Assembly (NCBI GenBank): GCA_028280065.1
Contig: JANQMN010000022.1
Coordinates: 1 to 39,770 of the forward strand
DNA: 39,770 nt
DNA from: Hahella sp.
GTDB taxonomy: Bacteria > Pseudomonadota > Gammaproteobacteria > Pseudomonadales > Oleiphilaceae
Reading direction: 5' to 3'
Under the pieces are notes generated by a model that searched no databases, had not been told where the DNA came from, and saw only the letters and a program-made list of their open reading frames with translations. Position numbers and translations under genes: made by a program. This document shows, in pieces, positions 8,104 to 17,015 of the stretch. Position 1 is the first letter of the stretch. Each line of letters begins with the position of its first letter.

Positions 8104-10755
8104 TCAAGCCGAAGCCTGGACGAGCTTATCGATCTGTTCGGGATAGGCCGTAAGTTGCTCGTAAAGCCCTTGCAAGTCAAATTGGCTGATTAACAGCTCA
8201 AGGTTTTCGGCATAACGGACCAGGGATTCTACCTGGGCGTCTCGCGCCGCTTGTCGGAGGTGACCGGCAAATGCCCTTATCCGTGAAATATCGCCGCTAT
8301 CCTTTACCTCATCCCATTCCTGCCACAAATCCTCGCGCAATGACCGAATGAGCTTTTTAACTGACGAGGCTACATGATTGGCAATGGGAATCGCTGCGGG
8401 TTTGGATACTTCCGTTGCGCTTAGGCCTAGACCGGGTGGCTGTCTGACCTTTGCGGTGGACGGCAGATAAGCAGCCATTACTCTGAACAACACGGCTCGT
8501 TCTATGGGTTTGCGCAGTGCGTCGGCGAATCCCAGCCGATTGATCCGGCCGGACTCATCCGCCATGGTCGAGCCGGTCAAGGCGATAATAGGAATATGGC
8601 GCAGTTGATCGTGCTCCTTGATAATTCGAGTGGCGGAATAACCGTCGAGCCCCGGCATCCGTAAGTCCATTAAAATCAAGTCCGGCCGCTCTTTAACGGT
8701 GAGGTTCACCGCGTCCTTGCCATTAGTGGCTTCATATACTTCCAAAGGCGTGCCTTCGAAGTGTTCGACTAACAATTTACGATTGAGCTCGACATCATCC
8801 ACGACCAGGATTTTCGCCGACTCGAATTTTGGAATATCGATATTATTCGCATCCGCCTTGTGCTCTTCCAGACGGGCGCTAATCGGTACGTGATGAAGCC
8901 TTATTTCAAACCGGGAACCTTCGCCCAACTGGCTGCGAATTCCAATCTCGCCGTTCATCATTTCTATAAGTTTCTTTGAAATCGCAAGCCCCAAACCGGT
9001 CCCGCCATACTGCCGGCTGCTCTGTCCCTCATGCTGCTCGAAGGCATTGAAAATCTTAGCCTGCTGATCCTGGGCGATGCCGATACCGGTATCCTCGACA
9101 GCAATGATCAGTTCGACGAAACCTTCTTCATCCGGCAAATGATCCGCATAGGAACTCAACTCGATATAACCTTGATGGGTGAACTTAATCGCGTTACCGA
9201 CCAGATTGAAAATAATTTGCCGCAGTCTCACTTCGTCCAGAATCAGTGCGTGAGGCAGCTTCGGATCCAAATCGATCCGCAATTCCAGGTTCTTTTGCGA
9301 AACCCGTGCGGAAAAAATTTGCGCGACATCCTGCAGCAGGCGGTGCGGGTCCACGGGAGCGTACTCAATGGTCAGCTTGCCCGATTCGATTTTCGAAAGA
9401 TCCAGTATGTCGTTAATGATGGTCAATAGTGCGCGGCTGCCCTTTTTGATGGCGTCAAGATAGGATTGCTGTTTATTGTCCTTAACAAGCCCTTCAAGCA
9501 ACTCGGTGTAGCCGATGACGGCATTCATCGGCGTACGTATTTCGTGAGACATGTTGGCAAGGAACTCGCTCTTCGCCTTGTTTGCCGAATCCGCCGCCTG
9601 CGCCAGATGTTCCGCTTGTTTCATGGCGGCCCGCAAACGCTCTTCGCTCTTCCGCAACGCCTCCTCCGAACGAATCCGCTCCGTCACCTCATGGGAAAGT
9701 TTACGGTTCCAGTACAGGAATATGATGATGACGACGATTGCCACCGTGGTGATACGCCAGACCAGGGTATAATCGATGGCTTCTTCATAACTGAAGGTGA
9801 TCCATTTCTTATAAATCGCTTCCCGCTCTTCCAGGGTTATGGTCTGCAAGCCTTTGTCGAATATCCGCGTCAACATCGGCCACTCTTTGCGAACGCCGAT
9901 CGAAATATCGTAGGTGTAGGGTGTAATGCCGGTAAGTTTGATATTGCTGATACCGAGCTTGTTCACCAGATAACTGATACTGGGAATATTGCTGATCAAT
10001 ACGTCAATATCGCCGTTCGAAACGCCTAGCAATCCTTCTTCCAAGGTATCGACAAACTGCATGTTTAAGTCAGGATGGCTGATGAGTAAAAAATCCTGGC
10101 TTGCATAGTCTTTCACCACCGCAACCCGCTCCGCGTCAAGTTCTTCCAAGGAGCCGACAAACCGCATTTCCTCCCTGACAGCCATGACAATGGGGTAGGA
10201 TAAATAGGTCTCGGAAAACAACATCCGCCCTTCCCGGCGCGGAGTAATGGCAACGGCCGCAATCGCGTCGATACTCTGCCCGAGTTGCTTGAGGGTGGTA
10301 CTCCAATCCGTATCCTGGGTGCGGTAGAAATCATACTGGAGGCGCTCCTCCAAAAGCCGAATATGATCCGCCACGATGCCCTGATACTCGCCATCGTTAT
10401 CACGCATTTCAAAAGGCGGCCAATTAGGATCACCGGCCAGGCGAATTTCGGGATGCGCCCTGAGCCAGGATCGCTCAAAAGGCGTAAGGATATCGGGCTG
10501 GGACTCCAGTTCTTCTTCCTGGGCGAAGGCAGAATTAGCTGAAAGAGTCGCTACAGCTAACCAAACGAACCATTTGGCAAGGCTGCAAAATTGGCTCAAA
10601 AGCAGGTTGGGTAATAGTGACGGGACCATAAACAGACTTAAATTTGTTTTTAATGCGCCAGGAATGCTCATCCGCAGTCGCCGCATGCGATTTCCCGGAA
10701 AAATCAGCTTTTTTACCGGTGGTGTAACAATAAGCGACCCGGTTAAAATCAGCAA
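8104..10755 (-). CDS. Hybrid sensor histidine kinase with periplasmic SBP_bac_3 domain, receiver and HPt-like tail
   Basis: 883 residues as given; the true start may be internal (an ATG at 10629 would put the signal-like segment ending SANSAFA at the N-terminus). Order: signal/anchor (about 44-78), periplasmic amino-acid-binding-type domain (about 90-325, LAGDPNWPPFEMRDNDGEY and DVLISNIPS), a membrane helix (about 331-348), coiled coil, H-box with phospho-His H404 in MSHEIRTPMN, ATPase with N box (NLVGNAIKF) and G boxes (DTGIGI, GGTGLGL), a receiver (about 648-765) with phospho-Asp D697, and a weak HPt-like helical tail with H832. It is BvgS-like in layout without PAS. It is divergent from a second hybrid kinase 42 bases away. 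The ligand is unknown, probably a small polar solute. Confidence 0.9.
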   Translation of the reverse strand: MLILTGSLIVTPPVKKLIFPGNRMRRLRMSIPGALKTNLSLFMVPSLLPNLLLSQFCSLAKWFVWLAVATLSANSAFAQEEELESQPDILTPFERSWLRAHPEIRLAGDPNWPPFEMRDNDGEYQGIVADHIRLLEERLQYDFYRTQDTDWSTTLKQLGQSIDAIAAVAITPRREGRMLFSETYLSYPIVMAVREEMRFVGSLEELDAERVAVVKDYASQDFLLISHPDLNMQFVDTLEEGLLGVSNGDIDVLISNIPSISYLVNKLGISNIKLTGITPYTYDISIGVRKEWPMLTRIFDKGLQTITLEEREAIYKKWITFSYEEAIDYTLVWRITTVAIVVIIIFLYWNRKLSHEVTERIRSEEALRKSEERLRAAMKQAEHLAQAADSANKAKSEFLANMSHEIRTPMNAVIGYTELLEGLVKDNKQQSYLDAIKKGSRALLTIINDILDLSKIESGKLTIEYAPVDPHRLLQDVAQIFSARVSQKNLELRIDLDPKLPHALILDEVRLRQIIFNLVGNAIKFTHQGYIELSSYADHLPDEEGFVELIIAVEDTGIGIAQDQQAKIFNAFEQHEGQSSRQYGGTGLGLAISKKLIEMMNGEIGIRSQLGEGSRFEIRLHHVPISARLEEHKADANNIDIPKFESAKILVVDDVELNRKLLVEHFEGTPLEVYEATNGKDAVNLTVKERPDLILMDLRMPGLDGYSATRIIKEHDQLRHIPIIALTGSTMADESGRINRLGFADALRKPIERAVLFRVMAAYLPSTAKVRQPPGLGLSATEVSKPAAIPIANHVASSVKKLIRSLREDLWQEWDEVKDSGDISRIRAFAGHLRQAARDAQVESLVRYAENLELLISQFDLQGLYEQLTAYPEQIDKLVQASA

Positions 10756-10796
10756 ATTCTGGGCAAGCTTTTTTACAGGAGACCAACAAGAGTTTC

Positions 10797-12734
10797 ATGC
10801 TCGCCACTCAAAGCAAGACATTCATCACCAAACTCGCCTCACGCTTGAGCCTGACCTATCTGCTGATTAGTCTTTCTGCTCTTGCAGCCGTGGCAGGCTA
10901 CGCCTACCAAAGCGGCCGGAAAAATTGGCAAGATGGGGTGCGGAACGCTGTGTATTCAATTAGTCCTCAACTGCAATCGGCGCTTCAGGTATCGGACAGT
11001 ACATCCGTGCGAAACCTGGCTGAACAGCTGTTTGACACACCTGGTATCGCTGAACTGCAAATTCACCGTGGCAATACCCCACTTGTTCAATTCAACAACC
11101 CGGCAGTGGCAAAGCCTGTAGACGGCTCCAGCCAGCTCCTGATCGCCATCGACAATAGTATTATTCATATTCAACCTCCGGCTGGTTACCTGTGGCGGTC
11201 TTATCAGCAACAAGCACTATTTCCTCTGATTCTGACAATCAGTCTACTGGCAATCTGTATCGCCCTGCACTATATCCATTGGCGCTTTGTCACCATAAAT
11301 CCGCTATCGAACCTGCTAAAGAGAACCCGAAAACTCAATTTTGACCGAACGGAAGCCAAGCTTCTCCCCCTCGGCGAACATCCTGATACCCCGATCGAGA
11401 TCGATGAATTAGCGGCCTTTATCAATCAATGCATGATGACGGTAAGTGAGGAACAACAAAAACGATCTCGCATTGAACAGGAATTAAAACGCTATAAAAG
11501 AAACCTGGGCAGTCTGGTTCAGGCAAGAACCGCCGAACTGGTAGAACTCAATAAGCGCTTCGTAGCCCAACAGTTCGATGCCAAGACCTCAGCTTTGGAG
11601 GCCAAGCAAGCCCGTTGGGATGCGGAAAAAGCCAACCAGGACAAAACCCGGTTCCTCGCTGCCGCGAGCCACGATTTACGCCAACCGTTGCATGCGATGA
11701 GCTTATTCATCGAGGCCCTGGAACCGCTCCTGGAAACGCAAAAGAGTAAAGAAATTCATTTTAACCTAAAGCGTTCGCTGGAAACGATGAAAGAACTGTT
11801 CAACGCATTGCTGGATATCTCCAAGTTGGAAGCGGGCGTGATGCAGCCGAAGATCGAGGATTTTTCAGCGCAACGCATGTTCGATCATTTGGAAGTCGTA
11901 TTCCGTCAACAGGCAATCGAAAAAGACCTGGATCTTCGAATTGTCCCAAGCAAACGCATCCTACGCTCGGATCCGCATTTATTGGAGCAGGTGCTGTATA
12001 ACTTGATTTCCAATGCCATTAAACACACTACCAGCGGCTACATTTTTGTTGGCTGCCGTCAAGCGGGCCAGCACAACCGCTTGTTAGTCTGGGACAGCGG
12101 ACCGGGTATCCCGAAACAGGAACACGATTCCATATTCAAAGAATTCGTTCAGCTAAATAACCCCGAAAGAGACCGGAGCAAAGGCCTTGGATTGGGTCTG
12201 AGTATCGTCAAACGCACCTGCGAACTGCTAAAACACCCAATTAACTTCCGCTCCGAAGTGGGTGTCGGCACACGTTTCGAAATCGTCACGCCAAAAGGAG
12301 AAGCACTGCCGAAACGCCAAACCCGCATGAGACCAGGACAGACCAGTGTCGAAAAAACCAGCCGGGTTTTGGTGATCGACGATGACGCTGCGATTCTTTT
12401 GGGAATGAAAGCTCTGTTGGAATCATGGAAACTAAAACCGATATTGGCAAGATCCATTGAAGATGCGGAACGGGTTTCCCGCCTAAGCCCCCTGAAACCG
12501 GACTTGATAATCAGTGATCTGCGATTGCGGGAAGGAGTGACGGGAATTCAGGCAATCCAGCATATGCATCACCTCTTTCAGTCCAACATTCCGTCAGTAT
12601 TGATCACCGGGGATACTTCACCCGAAAGAATAAAAATGGCGTTTGATTCGCCTTTCCCTTTGTTACATAAGCCTATTAAGCCAGCCCAGCTTAGATCTGT
12701 TTGTAACTCTATCCTAAATTTTCCCGCAAGTTAA
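10797..12734 (+). CDS. Membrane hybrid histidine kinase with C-terminal receiver
   Basis: 645 residues. Two membrane helices (about 20-38 and 141-160) flank a short periplasmic sensor of about 100 residues. They are followed by a HAMP-like/linker region, a long coiled coil (about 215-285), the H-box AASHDLRQPLHAM with phospho-His H292, an ATPase domain with NLISNAIKHT, SGPGIP and GLGLGLSIV, and a receiver (about 520-640) with VLVIDDD and phospho-Asp in ISDLRLREG. The SHDLRQPLHA type of H-box belongs to kinases that commonly pair with LuxR-type regulators. One such regulator lies at 14647-15273, separated by the flavoprotein gene, so they may form a phosphorelay (inference). Confidence 0.9.
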   Translation: MLATQSKTFITKLASRLSLTYLLISLSALAAVAGYAYQSGRKNWQDGVRNAVYSISPQLQSALQVSDSTSVRNLAEQLFDTPGIAELQIHRGNTPLVQFNNPAVAKPVDGSSQLLIAIDNSIIHIQPPAGYLWRSYQQQALFPLILTISLLAICIALHYIHWRFVTINPLSNLLKRTRKLNFDRTEAKLLPLGEHPDTPIEIDELAAFINQCMMTVSEEQQKRSRIEQELKRYKRNLGSLVQARTAELVELNKRFVAQQFDAKTSALEAKQARWDAEKANQDKTRFLAAASHDLRQPLHAMSLFIEALEPLLETQKSKEIHFNLKRSLETMKELFNALLDISKLEAGVMQPKIEDFSAQRMFDHLEVVFRQQAIEKDLDLRIVPSKRILRSDPHLLEQVLYNLISNAIKHTTSGYIFVGCRQAGQHNRLLVWDSGPGIPKQEHDSIFKEFVQLNNPERDRSKGLGLGLSIVKRTCELLKHPINFRSEVGVGTRFEIVTPKGEALPKRQTRMRPGQTSVEKTSRVLVIDDDAAILLGMKALLESWKLKPILARSIEDAERVSRLSPLKPDLIISDLRLREGVTGIQAIQHMHHLFQSNIPSVLITGDTSPERIKMAFDSPFPLLHKPIKPAQLRSVCNSILNFPAS

Positions 12735-12843
12735 CCTGGCTACGGACGAAGTTGACCCAAGGTACACAGGAATCCATGCTAGGCTTCCATTGAAAGGAAC
12801 AATAAGCAAGCGACCTTGCCTGCTTGAATATGCTCACCGGGCT

Positions 12844-14580
12844 ATGACAATGACGACACTGAAAGAATCTTTAGCAATCCTCAAGCAACGCTTTATGGAA
12901 GAGGAAATGATCGATGCTGACTTTCAATCAGATGCTTATCGCCAGTCTTTGGCAGAAGCGAATACGGCGACCTATAAGATTACTGCGTCGAACAGTATGC
13001 TGCTGGAACCCCGTACAATTGCAGAACTGCAGAAAATCCTCGAGATTATTCGATCAAAAAATGAAGAAAATGAAAAGTTCGTAAAACCTGATGAGGAGCC
13101 AATAAAGCACTGCATTAATATTGTCAGCACAATGAAAAACTATGGCTATGGTTGCGCGGACCCTATAGTTGATCAGGCAATATTAATCCGTTTGAAACGG
13201 CTAAATGTACATTCACGGGGAAAGGGGGCTGATGAACCCGAATGGATAGATGATTACGGCAAAGAACTGGGGCTGGTGCGACTAGGACCCGGAGTCACAC
13301 AAAAGAGCCTTTACGCGTTTTTAAAACGGGAAAGGGCTAAGTATTGGATGGACGCCACCGGAGCACCCACTGAAGCGGGGATTCTGTCAAACTATATAGA
13401 ACGTGGATTTGGACACACAATACATGGTGACCATTTTGAACAAATAATGGCGATGGAGGTTCTGCTCACAGACGGCACCGTAGTTAAGACCGGGCATGCC
13501 GGTTATGAAACTGCTAAGAATATAGGTGTCCATAAAGCGGGCGTAGGTCCGGTGCTCCATGGATTGTTTACCCAGTCAAACTTCGGGATCGTGGTCGCCA
13601 TTTATATTAAGCTGATGCCGGCAGTGAAGTATGTCACGCCGTTTTTTATCCGACTGGATAGTGCCGAAGAATTTGCGAGAGCCGCAGTTAAGCTCCGGGA
13701 GCTTAAAATGAAAGGCACTTTAAACAGCCAAATGCACTGCGTTAATGACCATAAAGCGATTCAGGCCATGATGCCTTTTCCGTTGCAGCGCAATCAAAAC
13801 AAAACCCCTCTAAGTAATGCGCTCCTAAAACAGTTAGCAAAAGAAAACAGAGTTGCGGAATGGACGATATCCGGAGCAATTTATGCAGATTCTTGGTTGG
13901 AACGCTTGGACAAAATACTCAAAACCCAGTTGGCACTATGGAAAATAAAATCAACCAGCATGTTTATACCCGAATCAGTTTTTCGGGTTGCATATAGATT
14001 TATTCATTCTGAATTTGTAAAAGCAAAACTGCCCAAACTCCATAATCAACTGGGTGACCAGCTTGTGGTGCTTAAATATCTGATTGGATTAAAAAAAGGA
14101 GAACCGACCAATAAGTTTATGCAATCAGTTTACTGGCGAAAGTTTGGTATGGATACCCGCGACTATGACAAGCTAGATCCCAGAATCGACAAGGTGGGAA
14201 TGATATGGGTGTCGCCTATAGCGCCAGTGACTAAGGAAAATGTACTCAGGCTCGTTGACATTACTTACAGGGGGCAGGAACAATTTGGATTTGAGCCGGC
14301 AATTTCTATGACGATGCTGAATGAAGCTGCCATTGAGTGCGTGGTTTCCATTATTTATGACAAGAATGTGACGGAAGACTGCAAGAAAGCGCTTCGTTGC
14401 CACGATGAGCTGTTGGCGGAGTATATCAAACACGGTTTCATTCCATATCGCTATAGTTCCAGGGCAAAAGCACACTTAGAGCAAACAGTGTCATATCAAA
14501 GCTTGATCATCAAGTTACAGAACTCGTTAGATGCTTCGAAGCTTTTCTCTAGAGTTGGTCGACGTGATGAACTGCCGTAA
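12844..14580 (+). CDS. FAD-linked oxidase of the vanillyl-alcohol oxidase / p-cresol methylhydroxylase type
   Basis: 578 residues from the ATG at 12844; a TTG 54 bases upstream would add 18 residues, and neither start has a clear ribosome site. The N-terminal PCMH-type FAD domain shows NYGYGCADPIVDQAILI (about 99-115), VRLGPGVTQKSLYAFL (145-160) and the pyrophosphate/isoalloxazine region ERGFGHTIHGDHFEQ. A substrate-cap domain of family size follows. VAO-family flavoproteins oxidise phenolic or other alcohols and amines. No cytochrome subunit is next to it, so O2 or another acceptor would be used. The gene is visibly AT-richer than its neighbours (some 60-base lines near 35% GC), which suggests transfer. 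It interrupts a kinase/regulator block. Substrate unknown. Confidence 0.82.
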   Translation: MTMTTLKESLAILKQRFMEEEMIDADFQSDAYRQSLAEANTATYKITASNSMLLEPRTIAELQKILEIIRSKNEENEKFVKPDEEPIKHCINIVSTMKNYGYGCADPIVDQAILIRLKRLNVHSRGKGADEPEWIDDYGKELGLVRLGPGVTQKSLYAFLKRERAKYWMDATGAPTEAGILSNYIERGFGHTIHGDHFEQIMAMEVLLTDGTVVKTGHAGYETAKNIGVHKAGVGPVLHGLFTQSNFGIVVAIYIKLMPAVKYVTPFFIRLDSAEEFARAAVKLRELKMKGTLNSQMHCVNDHKAIQAMMPFPLQRNQNKTPLSNALLKQLAKENRVAEWTISGAIYADSWLERLDKILKTQLALWKIKSTSMFIPESVFRVAYRFIHSEFVKAKLPKLHNQLGDQLVVLKYLIGLKKGEPTNKFMQSVYWRKFGMDTRDYDKLDPRIDKVGMIWVSPIAPVTKENVLRLVDITYRGQEQFGFEPAISMTMLNEAAIECVVSIIYDKNVTEDCKKALRCHDELLAEYIKHGFIPYRYSSRAKAHLEQTVSYQSLIIKLQNSLDASKLFSRVGRRDELP

Positions 14581-14646
14581 CTAACTAGGCGAGAGACTAA
14601 ATTAAAGGGCTTTACGTTAATCAGACTCCGATCCAGTTTCCGTGAC

Positions 14647-15273
14647 TCAAATAATTTTCAACTCCCGCGCCCGATGAACGGCCTGGGTTCGATTAGCCGC
14701 ACTAAGCTCCCTAAATATCGCTGCTATGTGGGCTTTGATTGTCCCAGGAGCAATATTCAATTGGGTGCCGATTTGCTTATTGGAAAGCCCTTCGGCGAGC
14801 AATCTCAATACTTCGGTTTGTCGTGGCGTGAGCATGACTTCCGCCGAAGCTCCCGCAGCGGGAATGGGCGCGCCATTAACGAGATCATGAGGAACATAAA
14901 CGCCACCCGATAACATGAGTTGAATGGCGCTGGAGATGACGGCATTCGATGAGGATTTAGGCAGATAACCGAGTGCTCCCAGTTTGATAGCTTCCTGGAC
15001 CAGTTGCAGCTCCTCGCTGGCGGAAATGACCGCGAACGGTGTGGCTAAATAGCGGTGTTTGAGCTGCGCCAGTAAATCAAGCCCCTGACAGTCCGGCAGC
15101 CCCAGATCCAGCAACACCAGATCGACTTCGCCAAGCTCCGCAAGAAGTTTACTGACCTCTTGTCCCGAGGCAGCTTCGCGAATTTCAGCATCAGGATACA
15201 TGCCTTGGATGATCATCTTCAGGCCACTTCGAAAAATTCCATGATCGTCCGTTATGATAAATGTCAGGCTCAT
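14647..15273 (-). CDS. NarL/LuxR-family response regulator
   Basis: 208 residues from the ATG at 15273 (MSLTFIITDDHG), which fits the receiver start; an upstream in-frame ATG at 15333 would add 20 unlike-family residues. Receiver: acidic pair D9/D10 in ITDDHG, phospho-Asp D56 in LLDLGLPD, K106 in GYLPKSS. The LuxR helix-turn-helix is at about 148-205 (LTPRQTEVLRLLAEGLSNKQ and the recognition helix APGTIKAHIAAIF). It is a DNA-binding transcription regulator controlled by phosphorylation. The likely partners are the hybrid kinases upstream at 8104-12734, particularly the one at 10797. Targets are unknown; the divergent upstream region and the flavoprotein gene are the first candidates. Confidence 0.9.
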   Translation of the reverse strand: MSLTFIITDDHGIFRSGLKMIIQGMYPDAEIREAASGQEVSKLLAELGEVDLVLLDLGLPDCQGLDLLAQLKHRYLATPFAVISASEELQLVQEAIKLGALGYLPKSSSNAVISSAIQLMLSGGVYVPHDLVNGAPIPAAGASAEVMLTPRQTEVLRLLAEGLSNKQIGTQLNIAPGTIKAHIAAIFRELSAANRTQAVHRARELKII

Positions 15274-15572
15274 TGCTATTGTTTTGAAATTCCGTTGCGG
15301 TTCATCGGTATTCATCCTTGAAAATAATTCCAAGGACAGGAGGAATGGTAGCTTTTAATGCCAGCAGATTATAAACCGAATTGGGGAGCCGCTTGAACAG
15401 AATTATCGGTGAATAGAGGGCAAATATGCCTTATTGCTCGTTGTAGCGGATTCAATCACGTACACTTATACTGGCTGGCGTGGACATAGACGCGATTTGC
15501 TTGTGGCGAATTGCAATCCCTGTCTGCTTAATGAAAGGGGGTTAGTCCGCACAAACAGACCGGTCCAACCAA
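15274..15572. other. Intergenic region upstream of the LuxR regulator gene
   Basis: A stretch of 299 bases between two leftward regulator genes. It must hold the promoter of the LuxR-type gene. I see no repeat, hairpin or credible coding frame in it. Confidence 0.5.
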
Positions 15573-16751
15573 TCAGGCAACCGCATATTCGCTATCACCA
15601 CGCGGGTTTGAGCTTGCTACACTTTTCTGCAACTTGCGTAGCAAACTCTTTTGCCAGTAAGCCAGCTTGGATGCTTCATCCTTGGGATGTGGCATGGGTT
15701 CGAAACCGGTCAACACAGGTACTTCAGAATATTCATCCAACTCATCAAGTACCTTCATGCACCTATCTTCGTCTTTGACCTGGACCAACCAGCTTTCAAT
15801 CTGCATCGCCCCTTGATACATAAAGTAGCTATCAAGATTTGCCGGTCCGCAGCTCATTGCCACCGAAAAACCGTTGCGAACCAGAAACCGTCGAATACGG
15901 ATGCGTTGATTAGTGTCTTCAATGACCAATCCGACGGTTCCCCGATGCACGACATTCGAATCATATTCCTCAATGTTAATATGGGCTTTCAATACTGTCT
16001 GCAGGGCATGGACATTGAAGGGTTTATACAAGTAGTCGGAAATATCCAGCCAAGCTCCTTCTCCCGAGTGTAAATCTTCATCGTTGCTGGCCATCATCAC
16101 TATTGGGAGAGAAGCTCCCCACTCGCGGTCCCGGATGGTGGCAACCAGCTTGGTACCCGGCATATCCGGCAGATCCGCATCCACCAGAACGACGGATGGC
16201 CGGTATTGCTTTAACACCATCATTGCTTCCTTGGCCGAGGATGCCATCAGGGGGATAACGCCTATCCGGTCAAGTAACTCGTGTAACACACCCTTGATTT
16301 TTTCATTGGGCTCCACCAGTAAAACGCTCTGTTGTAACACTGTGGCGTTGTATTGATCCGAATTGCCGTACACGACATTTTTTACGAAAGGCCGTGCGCC
16401 ATTACCGACGCTTCCAAGCGGTTCGACACGGAGCTCGGATGTGGTCGATTTACTTGCCGATGAAGGCTCATCGGGGTGCAGCCGAATAGTAGAATCCAAA
16501 TCTATTTTGTCGGTATCGGTCGATGAGTTTTGAATGGGTGCAGTGGCTGGCGCCTTGGCTTTGTTAGCATTCTTACTACCCGTTCCAAGAATGTTAACGT
16601 TCAAAGCGTTGCTGGGGCTCATTTCCCAGTTTAAGTTGAAGTTATTGCTAGTGGCAGGGGGACTGGAACTCTTCCGTTGCTTACTGCTGATCAGATTGGC
16701 CATACGCCTTAGAATACCGGAAGTTGTTTGGGACCGACCTGAATTGGACAC
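15573..16751 (-). CDS. Double-receiver protein without output domain (CheY-like receiver plus CheB-like pseudo-receiver)
   Basis: 392 residues. The first 135 are low-complexity, rich in Ser, Asn, Ala and Pro. A receiver follows at about 142-260, with phospho-Asp D191 (VLVDADLPDMPG) and K243 (YLYKPF). The usual Asp pair is reduced to Glu147 (LLVEPNE). A second receiver-like fold (about 273-375) has IEDTNQR but no phospho-Asp where it is expected (WLVQVKDED). This second part resembles, from memory, the pseudo-receiver at the N-terminus of Pil-Chp type CheB/ChpB methylesterases (pattern DxxLQR, then WLVDLxDEDR, then VPVL-F). No methylesterase or DNA-binding domain is present. It is likely a protein-interaction module in signalling. 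Role unknown. Confidence 0.78.
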   Translation of the reverse strand: MSNSGRSQTTSGILRRMANLISSKQRKSSSPPATSNNFNLNWEMSPSNALNVNILGTGSKNANKAKAPATAPIQNSSTDTDKIDLDSTIRLHPDEPSSASKSTTSELRVEPLGSVGNGARPFVKNVVYGNSDQYNATVLQQSVLLVEPNEKIKGVLHELLDRIGVIPLMASSAKEAMMVLKQYRPSVVLVDADLPDMPGTKLVATIRDREWGASLPIVMMASNDEDLHSGEGAWLDISDYLYKPFNVHALQTVLKAHINIEEYDSNVVHRGTVGLVIEDTNQRIRIRRFLVRNGFSVAMSCGPANLDSYFMYQGAMQIESWLVQVKDEDRCMKVLDELDEYSEVPVLTGFEPMPHPKDEASKLAYWQKSLLRKLQKSVASSNPRGDSEYAVA

Positions 16752-17015
16752 TACGACACCTCTGACTCGACTAGCGAGAATGACTATCTAAAAATTTGAT
16801 GGGAAGATTGAGTAATACTTATTGTGTGCGATAGATGCCGTATAAACAATTGGCCGGAAAGCCTATTTTTTAACCCCTCTTCTATAACTTTTGGCCTATA
16901 AACCGGAGAGGCATGCCGACTAAATCTTACGGATTCAGGTGTTGAGGCGCCGATTTAGAGCGCCGCCGTGGAAGAGTAGGTATCGGTACCGGCAGCAAGA
17001 CTCCGGCTGATAGGA

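Noticed and set aside
9466-10029. 187-codon open frame opposite the hybrid kinase gene
   Set aside because: His/Arg/Gln-rich composition typical of antisense shadows; the kinase frame is unambiguous.
16961-16995. A short stretch (GAAGAGTAGGT followed by ATCGG) like the 3' end of 5S rRNA
   Set aside because: Only some 15-18 bases resemble 5S rRNA; no helix partner or rRNA context is present.
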